Shown: piece by piece, positions 1 through 8,700 of the stretch | Position numbering within the stretch: position 1 is the first letter of the stretch | How the letters are laid out: each line of letters starts with the position of its first letter | DNA from: CAYRUP01 sp964578975 | GTDB lineage: Bacteria > Pseudomonadota > Gammaproteobacteria > DSM-16500 | Assembly (NCBI GenBank): GCA_964578975.1 | Contig: CAZOFA010000038.1 | Span: 1 to 20,973, forward strand | Length of the DNA stretch: 20,973 bases | Reading direction: 5' to 3' | Program-made: the position numbers and the translations under genes | The notes under the pieces: generated by a model | What the model saw: the letters and a program-made list of their open reading frames with translations, nothing else | What the model was told of the DNA's origin: nothing | Database searches by the model: none

Positions 1-86
1 GCTTCGTCGTAAAAAACACTCCTCGCAATGACAGTTGGAACCCTACTCGTCATTGCGAGGAGTGTTTTTTTACGACGAAGCAATCC
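1..86. repeat. Long palindromic REP/MITE-like element (cut by window start)
   Basis: Bases 1-32 are the reverse complement of 49-81 apart from one extra T in the right arm, giving a stem of about 32 bp around a 16-base spacer. The right arm continues into CAATCC, so the left arm almost certainly extends beyond the window start. The arms carry the GTCATTGCGAG and CGAAGCAATCC blocks that recur near 10571-10740 and 17951-18225, so this is one copy of a dispersed family. It lies just past the stop codon (108-110) of the minus-strand 680-aa gene and could act as a transcription terminator or mRNA 3' stabiliser; that role is inferred. Confidence 0.85.
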
Positions 87-107
87 AGAAAAAGTCGTAA
101 ACGAAAA

Positions 108-2150
108 CTATTTGTTGCCAACTGATCTAGAATGATGGGATTTGGTTTCACTTCTCAAGCGCTGTTTTGTCGCGGGTTCACGAACAATAGTCGCATCTGG
201 TGATGTCTTTTCTGTTTTGACTTCACTATGTGTCATTGAGGAGTGCGACGTAATTTTAAGGCCTCTAAAAATTTTTGCCTTGCTACCTTGCGGACTAACT
301 TGTTCGACTGGAGAACTTTTTTGGATTTTTTTTGGTTCTATTTTTAATTTATCCCGTGATAGATAGTTAGCAATTTTAGATATACAAAATGATCCAACTA
401 CAGTCGCTGCACCGATGAAAACTCCCATAGCAACAGATCCAGCTTTTACAGCAGCAATTGTTTTAGAGACGAGAGGCGCCACACCATTGATTACACCCAT
501 TATACCCGGGCCCACAGTCACACCCGCTGTAGCCATTGCATAGGGAAGCGCAAAAAGCGCAGTGGCAGCATAACATCCGACTGAAACAATTCCACTGGCA
601 ATAGCCGCAACTGTTTGCCATGCTGTTCCAGCATTAAAAGCTTTCTTAACAAATCTCATGGAATCGTGGCCAGCGATCACCGGGGAAATGAATCGATGAC
701 CAATGTTATAAGTAATGCTCCCAATTCCACGTGCCAATAAGCCAAATAGGTAGAGCCCCGGTTCATATTTCGCATCTTTGATCCATTGCATTCCCGTATG
801 ATTGATATACATCGGAATCGCTTCTAAAAAAAGTGCTGCGAGGTTAACGCCAAAGACGACTGGGGTCGCCAGTAATCGAAAAGGCAACATAAGCAGACTG
901 GCTCCCTTAGTCGGCCAGCGCGGCAACCCAAGGAAAGTACGTAATAGCGTGCCGTTCGAGTGCATTTCTTTTTTTGCTGCTTGGATTTCAGCGTATAGCG
1001 CATTTAATTGTTGAAATTTCAATTTAAGAAGTTCTTCTTTTTGCGGATTTTTTTCATCAAACAAATTTTTCACTTCAAGAGAAAGAGATTTTGCTTCACG
1101 AAGAAGTTTATTATATTCGGGTAGTTGATAGGAGTATCGTAAGCAAGATACCAAACTTAATTCAGCACGTTTTTCATCATCATAATATTCATCTCCATCC
1201 TTTTCTAGATCTTCAGGTAATGGATTATTCACACTATAGTCACCATCAAGCCATGCGCGCAGCCATGATTTTGGATCAGATGATTGCTCAGAAATCGATG
1301 AGGATTGAGTTGGCAAAGTGGGAATAAATTTTTCATCAACTTTTTTTTCATCAACTTTTTTTTCATCAATATTTAATTTATTTGTTTTAAAAGTTTTAAC
1401 AAAATTATCAACAAACTGGGATTCACTTGATTCAAAATGGGCATAGATATCCGCAGGCAACCCTTCAATTTGCATATTTTCTAATTTATAGCCTTTCACT
1501 GCTGCTATTGCTCGCACTATCCATTGTGCACACGCAGCACTTCCCCGTTGAAAAGGGATCGCCCGGGCTAAATGATAAAATAAACTCGCTAATAATTTTA
1601 ATGCATCTTCACCTTGGCATGTTGGATGTTGAAGTTTGACATATATATTCGCGTGGATCTGCGCACAAAATTTTACAAAAATTCCATGGCTCATATCAGG
1701 CCAAATAACCCTATACCTTTCGGAGTCATGATAAAACTCGTGTCTAACTTCCACTGCAGGGTAATCGGTTTTTACTTTATGGTGGCCCGAACGAGTTGCT
1801 ATTTCTTTTATTTTTGTAAGATAAGCCATGCTTTCTGAATTTTCTGCGCCAGCAAATTGATCTTCACTGTAAAGATCATCGCCTAGATCACGTTCGTCGC
1901 GAAGCACACCAAATGGATTGGGATCTGTTTTTTGTAAACGCTCTTGAGCACTTTGACGTAACTCACCTGCTGCAAGTAAAAGATGATAAAAACTGTTTTT
2001 ATTTCGAAAGAATTCTTCGAGCGTCTTTTGAGCGTGCAAAGATTCTTGCGCCCACGCTTCTTGGTCAATGCCTGGAAAAACATTCAAGCGAGATGGCTCA
2101 CTCAAATTTGGTTTCAGAGAAGTTGCAAAATCACGACTTGAACCTGACAT
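108..2150 (-). CDS. Unrecognised 680-aa protein with hydrophobic C-terminal module shared with the neighbouring kinases
   Basis: I do not recognise this family. The ATG at 2150 has AGAGGT five bases upstream. The N-terminal 260 residues are soluble and contain a PFQRGSA motif at 199-205. A lysine/acid linker with a repeated DEKKV follows (about 265-280), then an acidic stretch and a likely coiled coil (about 340-395). From about residue 404 the protein turns hydrophobic, starting FLGLPRWP; segments near 415-440, 463-482 and 505-600 look membrane-inserting and glycine-rich. The order FhGhP(R/K), then LP/FPF, then LExxP, then an Arg-Phe before SP(V/I)A, then GhVSxxC, is repeated in both kinases downstream, so the C-terminal half is probably homologous. 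The last 70 residues are basic, Ser-rich and hydrophilic. The gene is divergent from the kinases across 214 bp. A role as a translocated, host-membrane-associated protein is inference only. Confidence 0.8.
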   Translation of the reverse strand: MSGSSRDFATSLKPNLSEPSRLNVFPGIDQEAWAQESLHAQKTLEEFFRNKNSFYHLLLAAGELRQSAQERLQKTDPNPFGVLRDERDLGDDLYSEDQFAGAENSESMAYLTKIKEIATRSGHHKVKTDYPAVEVRHEFYHDSERYRVIWPDMSHGIFVKFCAQIHANIYVKLQHPTCQGEDALKLLASLFYHLARAIPFQRGSAACAQWIVRAIAAVKGYKLENMQIEGLPADIYAHFESSESQFVDNFVKTFKTNKLNIDEKKVDEKKVDEKFIPTLPTQSSSISEQSSDPKSWLRAWLDGDYSVNNPLPEDLEKDGDEYYDDEKRAELSLVSCLRYSYQLPEYNKLLREAKSLSLEVKNLFDEKNPQKEELLKLKFQQLNALYAEIQAAKKEMHSNGTLLRTFLGLPRWPTKGASLLMLPFRLLATPVVFGVNLAALFLEAIPMYINHTGMQWIKDAKYEPGLYLFGLLARGIGSITYNIGHRFISPVIAGHDSMRFVKKAFNAGTAWQTVAAIASGIVSVGCYAATALFALPYAMATAGVTVGPGIMGVINGVAPLVSKTIAAVKAGSVAMGVFIGAATVVGSFCISKIANYLSRDKLKIEPKKIQKSSPVEQVSPQGSKAKIFRGLKITSHSSMTHSEVKTEKTSPDATIVREPATKQRLRSETKSHHSRSVGNK

Positions 2151-2191
2151 ACTGACCTCTACCCCCGCGCAGAGCCAAAAAATTCAATGGG

Positions 2192-2208
2192 TTATCTAGA
2201 TAATTATA
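2192..2208. promoter_or_regulatory. Palindrome and -10-like box in the divergent intergenic region
   Basis: A perfect 12-base palindrome, TTATCTAGATAA, covers 2192-2203. It overlaps ATTATA at 2203-2208, which reads TATAAT on the minus strand, 53 bases upstream of the start at 2150. No good -35 hexamer was found at the right distance. It could be a promoter plus operator for the minus-strand 680-aa gene. In such AT-rich DNA it could also be chance. Confidence 0.3.
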
Positions 2209-2308
2209 ACAATAAATACGGATTTCTAGCGGTGGCGAACCGAAAATGTCAGCTAATCTCTCGCTTCGCTCAGGAATTTATCGCAATTATTATCTATTTA
2301 TCAGTAAG

Positions 2309-2336
2309 TTATATCAATTTAATCAGGAGCTATAAT
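2309..2336 (+). promoter_or_regulatory. Candidate sigma-70 promoter of kinase gene 1
   Basis: TATAAT at 2331-2336 matches the -10 consensus exactly. TTATAT at 2309-2314 is a weak -35 with a 16-base spacer. The start codon is 28 bases after the -10 box. A similar TTATA/TATAAT pair precedes the second kinase gene, with AGGA(G)C just before the -10 in both, so the promoter may have been duplicated with the gene. The ribosome site before ATG 2365 is weak: AGAGA about 9 bases away. Confidence 0.5.
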
Positions 2337-2364
2337 GATATAATAGATATAGAGATAAATTATC

Positions 2365-5300
2365 ATGCCGACACCCATCATCATAGATCCATTAAATCTC
2401 GACAACGAGCAAGCGGGTATATTGCATCGATATTTTGAAGCCGAGGAAAAAAGAGTGAAAGGGGATCGAGACAAAGTTAAAGTCTATGATCATGGATTTC
2501 CTCTTACGCTAATAAGTAAAACATTTACAATGGATGAATATACAAAAGCATTAGAAAACGCACGAAAATCAATGGTCCCTTTCGTTTGGAAATTTAAAGA
2601 TACTATTAAAGGTACTGACGAGTATCGTGTCTATGGAATGAATACTCAAGGAAAATGGGAACTCCAGATCATAGACAACGCGAAGGAAGACGTGAGGGAG
2701 CTCGCCGCTTTATTTCCTGATTCCACCGAAGAAGTAAGACAAATACGCTGTTTTCAAGATACACCTCTAATGAATCTATTAGCAAAATATCATAAATTTC
2801 CCGACAAAAAGCAAAAAGAATATCTCTTCACAGATAACGAAACTAAAGAAGAATATTCTCTTTGTTTTACCTCGCCTGTTGTCAGAAGAAAAGAAAGGTA
2901 TAAACGAATTATAACCCTTAATACTCCACCGCTTCCCGAGAAACCAGAACCAAATACGTTGTATGTCATCTATGATCAAGAAGGCGGCGCTGATGTTTAT
3001 GGAGTGAGAGATATACAAGACATAAAAGGGATAGAAGACGAAAAACCTATTCATAGTAAATTGTCAAAAAAACAAGTCGATAAATTAAAAGAACAATTCT
3101 CAGCCGTTTATTTAATGAAAACTCCAGAAAATAACCGATACAAAGCATCCAACCCGTATCAGTTGTATTTATACAAAGAGGGAGAAAAAATATTTTTTGT
3201 CGATAGTAATGGTTACAAAAATTTTGTCCCCAATTTACAAAAAAAATTAAAACACACTGTTTTTAGCCAACCTTGGCCCAACCCACAAAAACTAGACAAT
3301 TCTAAGCTCCGTGACTACATCTTAAAAAAGACGAACGAACAATATAACGGCTATGCCTTTCAAGGTATTACCTTTGATACAACAAGAAAAATAATCGGTC
3401 TTAAACAAATTTCTAGAGTGATGAGTGAATGTGGAGATCCGATCAATCGATATGTTTATGATGTTTGCGGTGATAAAATTAATCGCGGTGGGTTCTCAAA
3501 AATTTATCGCGCGAAAAGAAGATTTGAACATACGCTCAACCGTATGTCAGTGAGTGAATATGTACGCACAAAGATATTCAAAGTAACAGCCACAAAACTC
3601 GACAATAGATATGCACATCTGGTTGCAATGGCCACATCAGAACCCAAGATCTGGATGAAAATAGATGAAGAAGCAACGCAAGAGACGACTACACACACAC
3701 AAAAAGCGACCCGGCAGAAAAGAGCAGATGGAACCTTCTCAGATATTTATATGTTGCAGGACATGTTTCCGGGAAAAACTTTAAGTAGGGTTATAGAAGA
3801 AGATACTCTTAGTGCAGAACAACGTTATGAATTAACTTTCAAACTATTAGAAGCATTATACTTATTTCATAAAGCATTTGTTCATCGCGACATAAAGCCC
3901 GATAATGTGATGGTTTTGATTGACGATCAAGGTGCAATTAGCGTCCGAATTGCAGATGTCAATATCTCCAGTAGAGAATATGCTCTCTCGAGTGGCTCTG
4001 GTACACCTGGATATACTGCACCTGAAATCTGCGGAAAAACTGCTAAATATGCCCGAAAAGCACAGGATGTTTATTCCATGGGTGTGTTGTTAAGAAAACT
4101 GTGGAAAGATAAGACTGTCGAAAAAAGAAAAACAACTTTTGGTAACCAAATATCGGATTATACTGCTGCAGAAAATTTCCTACAGGTTTCTATGAAAGAA
4201 CCTTCTTCGGATGAAATAGATGAATTAGGTGGAACAAAAAGAAGAGAAATACAAAATTTATTGAATGAAATGACAAAAACCAATACTGAGGAAAGATTCA
4301 ATCTCGATCGATTTTATAGAAAAAGAGAAGCAAAATTAGCAAACAAACCGTTTGTTGAAGCAAAAGAAGAAAAACACGTCACAGTCATTCCAACAGAAGA
4401 CGACAAACCTACTCCACTTTCCCTCTTCAATCGAAACGCAAAACTGTCTCTTTTAAGTGAAGCATTAGAAAATTATCGCTCATTATTAGCAAGCAAACCA
4501 GCCACACCAACTATTAAGGAGTTGTTTTATCGAATCGATCATCTCAAATCCAACAGCGAGAACCTTACACCGGCTAATTTGAATAAAGCAATTAAATTGG
4601 TAGCCGATGCGCTAAGGTTAGTGAAACAAAACCCGAATGATAAACAAATAAAAAATCAAGTAACCGAATTAAAAAATTGCATGAAACCCAGTTATCGGGA
4701 TTTTATGCGCAGAGCTTGGAATAAAACGTTTTGTTTTGAAAAAGACGTTGAGCAATTGAGCGATAAAAAGAAAAGTTTTAAAGAAGGGGTAATTGATTTC
4801 ATCGGCTGGCCAAGAAACAATGGTAGAGTTGCAAAAGCTCTTTCCGTTCTATTTTCTCCATTCACTATTTTAAAAAATACTATTAAATTAGCTATAGAAC
4901 TACCTCTAACGTTAATTTCTGAATCATTTAATTTTTTAAGCAGTAACGCGAATGGTCCTGTTGGTTTCTGGTTTGCGAAGGGCTTGCAATCAATCCCTGA
5001 AACAATACGTTTCTTTGCTCGCACTGTATTATCTCCTGTTGCCAATATAAGAGAATGTGGCATTAACGATGCTAATGCACGCCGTAAAGATGAGCCCACT
5101 ATAATCAATACATTAAAATTCATCGGAAAAATTTTACTGGGGGGATTAAGTGGGGTATGCTCTGTGGCAGCATTAGGCGCTTTGTGTTTACTCACCGCTC
5201 CAGCCCAACCTGTAGCACTTCCCTGGGTTTTTAATAATTTAGGATTGGCGCTGCCAACCTTACCGACTCTTTTACCCACGATTGCAACGCCTACTCTTGC

Positions 5301-5664
5301 GGTGTTTCTAGGTAATGGGTGTCGGGAATCTATCGTCAACCCTTTCTTATTAGCGCAGTCTGCACAGATCACTCCAGTCAAAAAATCAGAGAATACGGTT
5401 GAGTCAAAGGCAATACCAGATCAACGTGAACAAGTGCAGCTTGAAGAGGAAGGCGGCCTTGAGCTCACCTCAAGAAGAGTTGCAGAACGAATGGCTGAAC
5501 ACAGTGACCAAACTCCTACAGAATTTTTAGAAGGAAGATTAACGTCTCCTGCAAAAGTAACCAAGAGCGTGAATGATAAAGTTTTGCCTCAGTCCCGCAG
5601 TCAAACTGCTAAAACAGATCTTGATGTACATCCCCCACGCCTCAAAAAAAATCAAACACTTTAA
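2365..5664 (+). CDS. Large eukaryotic-like Ser/Thr protein kinase with hydrophobic C-terminal module (paralogue 1)
   Basis: The 1099-aa product should phosphorylate Ser/Thr on proteins. Residues 1-245 form an N-terminal region shared with the next gene. Residues 248-332 are the LYLY module, also found in the phosphatase-like protein at 14636-17815. The kinase domain covers about 365-645: a glycine loop GGFSKIY (375-381), a probable ATP lysine in KIFK (K403 or K406), HRDIKPDN with H507, D509, K511 and N514, the metal-binding Asp in D531-V532-N533, APE at 552-554 and DVYSMGV afterwards. The catalytic residues are therefore present, but DFG is replaced by DVN. Residues 700-800 are helical and charged. 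From about 812 (IGWPR) a hydrophobic module runs to about 1000, followed by a hydrophilic acidic tail. The start is supported by MPTP(I/M)IIDPL being shared with the paralogue. An effector role is likely but inferred. Confidence 0.9.
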   Translation: MPTPIIIDPLNLDNEQAGILHRYFEAEEKRVKGDRDKVKVYDHGFPLTLISKTFTMDEYTKALENARKSMVPFVWKFKDTIKGTDEYRVYGMNTQGKWELQIIDNAKEDVRELAALFPDSTEEVRQIRCFQDTPLMNLLAKYHKFPDKKQKEYLFTDNETKEEYSLCFTSPVVRRKERYKRIITLNTPPLPEKPEPNTLYVIYDQEGGADVYGVRDIQDIKGIEDEKPIHSKLSKKQVDKLKEQFSAVYLMKTPENNRYKASNPYQLYLYKEGEKIFFVDSNGYKNFVPNLQKKLKHTVFSQPWPNPQKLDNSKLRDYILKKTNEQYNGYAFQGITFDTTRKIIGLKQISRVMSECGDPINRYVYDVCGDKINRGGFSKIYRAKRRFEHTLNRMSVSEYVRTKIFKVTATKLDNRYAHLVAMATSEPKIWMKIDEEATQETTTHTQKATRQKRADGTFSDIYMLQDMFPGKTLSRVIEEDTLSAEQRYELTFKLLEALYLFHKAFVHRDIKPDNVMVLIDDQGAISVRIADVNISSREYALSSGSGTPGYTAPEICGKTAKYARKAQDVYSMGVLLRKLWKDKTVEKRKTTFGNQISDYTAAENFLQVSMKEPSSDEIDELGGTKRREIQNLLNEMTKTNTEERFNLDRFYRKREAKLANKPFVEAKEEKHVTVIPTEDDKPTPLSLFNRNAKLSLLSEALENYRSLLASKPATPTIKELFYRIDHLKSNSENLTPANLNKAIKLVADALRLVKQNPNDKQIKNQVTELKNCMKPSYRDFMRRAWNKTFCFEKDVEQLSDKKKSFKEGVIDFIGWPRNNGRVAKALSVLFSPFTILKNTIKLAIELPLTLISESFNFLSSNANGPVGFWFAKGLQSIPETIRFFARTVLSPVANIRECGINDANARRKDEPTIINTLKFIGKILLGGLSGVCSVAALGALCLLTAPAQPVALPWVFNNLGLALPTLPTLLPTIATPTLAVFLGNGCRESIVNPFLLAQSAQITPVKKSENTVESKAIPDQREQVQLEEEGGLELTSRRVAERMAEHSDQTPTEFLEGRLTSPAKVTKSVNDKVLPQSRSQTAKTDLDVHPPRLKKNQTL

Positions 5665-5695
5665 CTCACGTTAAAACTTAATTAATATCAATAGG

Positions 5696-5725
5696 TTATA
5701 GTGATTCTGGTTTAAGGACTATAAT
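5696..5725 (+). promoter_or_regulatory. Candidate sigma-70 promoter of kinase gene 2
   Basis: TATAAT at 5720-5725 is an exact -10 match, with TTATAG at 5696-5701 as a weak -35 (18-base spacer). It lies in the 90-base gap between the two kinase genes, 29 bases upstream of ATG 5755. The second kinase can therefore be transcribed separately, although readthrough from the first is possible because I see no strong terminator hairpin in the gap. Confidence 0.5.
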
Positions 5726-5754
5726 AATAGGTAGACACCTAAGAGCAATCAATC

Positions 5755-8700
5755 ATGCCTACGCCCATGATTATAGATCCATTACATCTCACCTCTGAGC
5801 AAGAGGGGGTATTAGATCGATTTTTTGCAGCAGAGGAAGAAAGAAAAAAAGGAGACACGGACAAAATTAAAGTCTTTGAAAATGGATTTAAGATCACCTT
5901 AATATCGGAGCCACCTACTGGTGAAGAGTTAGAAATCGCAGAACAAACAAATATTCCTATCATTGCAAAAGACATGACTGGAACAAGGTATATGCTCTAT
6001 GTTAAAGATCAACATGGACATTGGCGTACTGAGTATCCTTCCGGCTTTGAGGAGATTGCTCAGGACTTATTTCCTAGTTCCGCAGAAATAGTCAGGGAAA
6101 GCCGCTGCTTTGTTGATACACCTCTAATGGATTTGTTAAAAAAATTTCATACATTCCCCGACATAAAACAAAAAAAATATGTCTTCGAAGATCATGATCT
6201 TTGTTTTTTATCACCAGTGATCAGAAGAAAAGAAAGATATAAACGAATTTTAACACTCAATGCTCCTCCTCTTCCTGATGATCCGGAACCTAATACATTG
6301 TATGTCATCTATAATCAAGATGGTGGCGCTGATGTGTATGGAGTAAGAGATAAAAAAGATATACAAGGGATAGAAGATGAAAAACCGATTCATGTCCCGC
6401 TGACAACACAACAACTCGATTCATTAAAAAAAGAATGTTCGGTCTATTTAATGAAAACTCCAGAAAGTGGAGTATATAAACCATCACAACCCTATCATCT
6501 GTATCTATACAAAGATGAGAATGGAATATTTTTTGTTGATGCGAACGGGGATAAATATCATGTACGCCAGTTGCCAACAGAGTTAATACAAATTGATTTT
6601 ACTCAACCCTCTCTCAATCCACAAAAATTTGACGATAAAAAATTATGTAACATCATTTTAAAAAAGACGTCGGAACAACATAAAGGTGCGGCGCTTCGAG
6701 GTATTACCTTTAGGGAAGGTAGACCAATAACCGATCTTAAGAAAATTTCAAAGGTGATGCGCGAATGCGGTAAACCGATTAATCAATATGTTTATGATAT
6801 TTGTGATGAGCAATTTGCTCACGGTGCTTTTTCAGAAATTTATCGCGTGAGAAGAAGATTAGATCACGTAGGCAATGGTATGTTAGTGAGAGAATATTTA
6901 CACCCGAAGATATTAAAAAGGACACCCATCCCACATAATAAGCAATATGCAAGAATACTTACACATGCTATATCAGAGCCCAAATTTTGGATCAGAGGGG
7001 ATGAACAAGCACCGGAGGAAACCTCTTCACATACACAAAAAGCCACCGTTAAAAAAATGGATGATGGAACCGTTGACGCAACTTACATGTTGCAAGACGA
7101 ATTCTCAGGTGTAAGTTTAAGATCTATCATAGAAGAAGATAAACTTAGCGTTGACCAACGTTATCAGTTAACTTTCAAATTATTAGAAGCGTTGCAGATA
7201 CTTCATAACGCATCCATTATTCATCGCGACATAAAACCCGATAACATTATAGTTATGATTCAGGGTCAGAATATTTCAGTCCGAATCACGGATTTCAATT
7301 TATCTAAAGATAAAGACTCTTACGCAACTAGTGCCGGAACTCCTGGCTATATAGCACCTGAAATTGCTAGCGGACGAGCTAGTTATATCAAAGTAGAACA
7401 GGACATTTATTCCATGGGTGTGCTGTTAAGAAAACTTTGGAAAGATAAGACGATCGAAAATAAAAAAAATATTGTTGAAAAAAGTAAAAAAGAAATGGAA
7501 TATTCTTCTGCAGAAGATTTTTTACAAGTTTCGATGAAAGCATTTTCTTCCAGTAAAATAAATAAATTGGATAGAGAAAAAAGAATTGAAATAAATTATT
7601 TATTGAATGCAATGACAAAAACAGATCCTGCTGAGCGATTAGATCTCGATAAATTTCTTAAACAAAGAAAAGCAAAGTTAGAAAATAAACCATTCGTAGA
7701 CCAGCCAAGAGAAGATAAGCATCCACAAACATACCGGACAAGAAAAGCGGAAAGTGTTAGCCCACTTTCTTTATTAGATAAAAACGAAAAACTAGCGCTT
7801 TTAAGTGAAACATTAGAAAATCATCGCGTATTATTGAAAAGCGAACCCGCTCCGTTAAAAGAATTGTTATATCGAATTGACCTTCTCAAATCCAATAGCG
7901 ACAACCTGACATCTGCTAATTTAGATAAAGCAATTAAGTTGGTCGCGGATGCGCTGCTGCTTGCGAAAAATAATCCAAATGATGAGCAAATAAAAATTAA
8001 AGTGAACGCGTTAAAAGAATGCATGAAACCCAGTTACCGCGAATTTATGCGTAGAGCGTGGAACAAAACATTTCGTTTTGATAACAATGTTATACAAGTG
8101 AATGAGACAAAGAAAAGTTTCAAAGATTCTTTGCTCGATTTTGTGGGTTGGCCGAAAAAAGGTGGTAAGCTCGCCAAATTTCTTTCCGTTTTTCCATTCG
8201 GGCTAATCACTATTCCAAAAAATATCGTTAAATTTTGTCTAGAACTCCCTTTAACCTTGGCTGCTGATACGTTTGATTTTTTAAGCTATAAAGCCAATCA
8301 ATCTTTTTCGATGGCACGTTATCTTGGTGCAGTGCCTGCTAAATTTATTTCATTATTATTAGAAACGCCGCGTTTTTTTCTTCGCACCATCACATCGCCT
8401 ATTGCTAATATGAAAGAATGTGGTGTTAACGATGCTTATCATCGTTGTAAAGATGAACTGACGTTCATGAATGTTGTCAGATTAATCGGAAAAACTGCGA
8501 TGGGTTTAGTCAGTGGAGCATGCACTGTAGCAGTGCTTGGCACTCTCTTCGCAATTAATACTCCAATCATCGCTCCATTACTGACAGCCGTAGGTATATT
8601 GACGCTTCCCGTTCTTGTGGCGACTCCCACTATTTTGTCTATAGGCGTGCCAGCTGTGACGGGTGCAGTTGTGCTGAATGGATTGCGAGAGTTTATAAAT

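Noticed and set aside
1535..1556. Fic domain call for the 680-aa protein
   Set aside because: The required His and the Gly-Asn-Gly/Lys-Arg part of the Fic motif are absent, so only the loose similarity is reported.
4692..5381. A 229-codon open frame on the minus strand inside kinase 1
   Set aside because: It lies wholly within a conserved kinase gene on the other strand, shows no recognisable protein motif, and is the type of long shadow frame expected opposite the apolar module.
5665..5700. PmrA-type binding site (paired TTAATATT) upstream of kinase 2
   Set aside because: TTAAAAC and CTTAATTAATAT are present, but the half-sites are 7 bases apart instead of the expected 11 and the first is poor. 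AT-rich chance is the simpler explanation.
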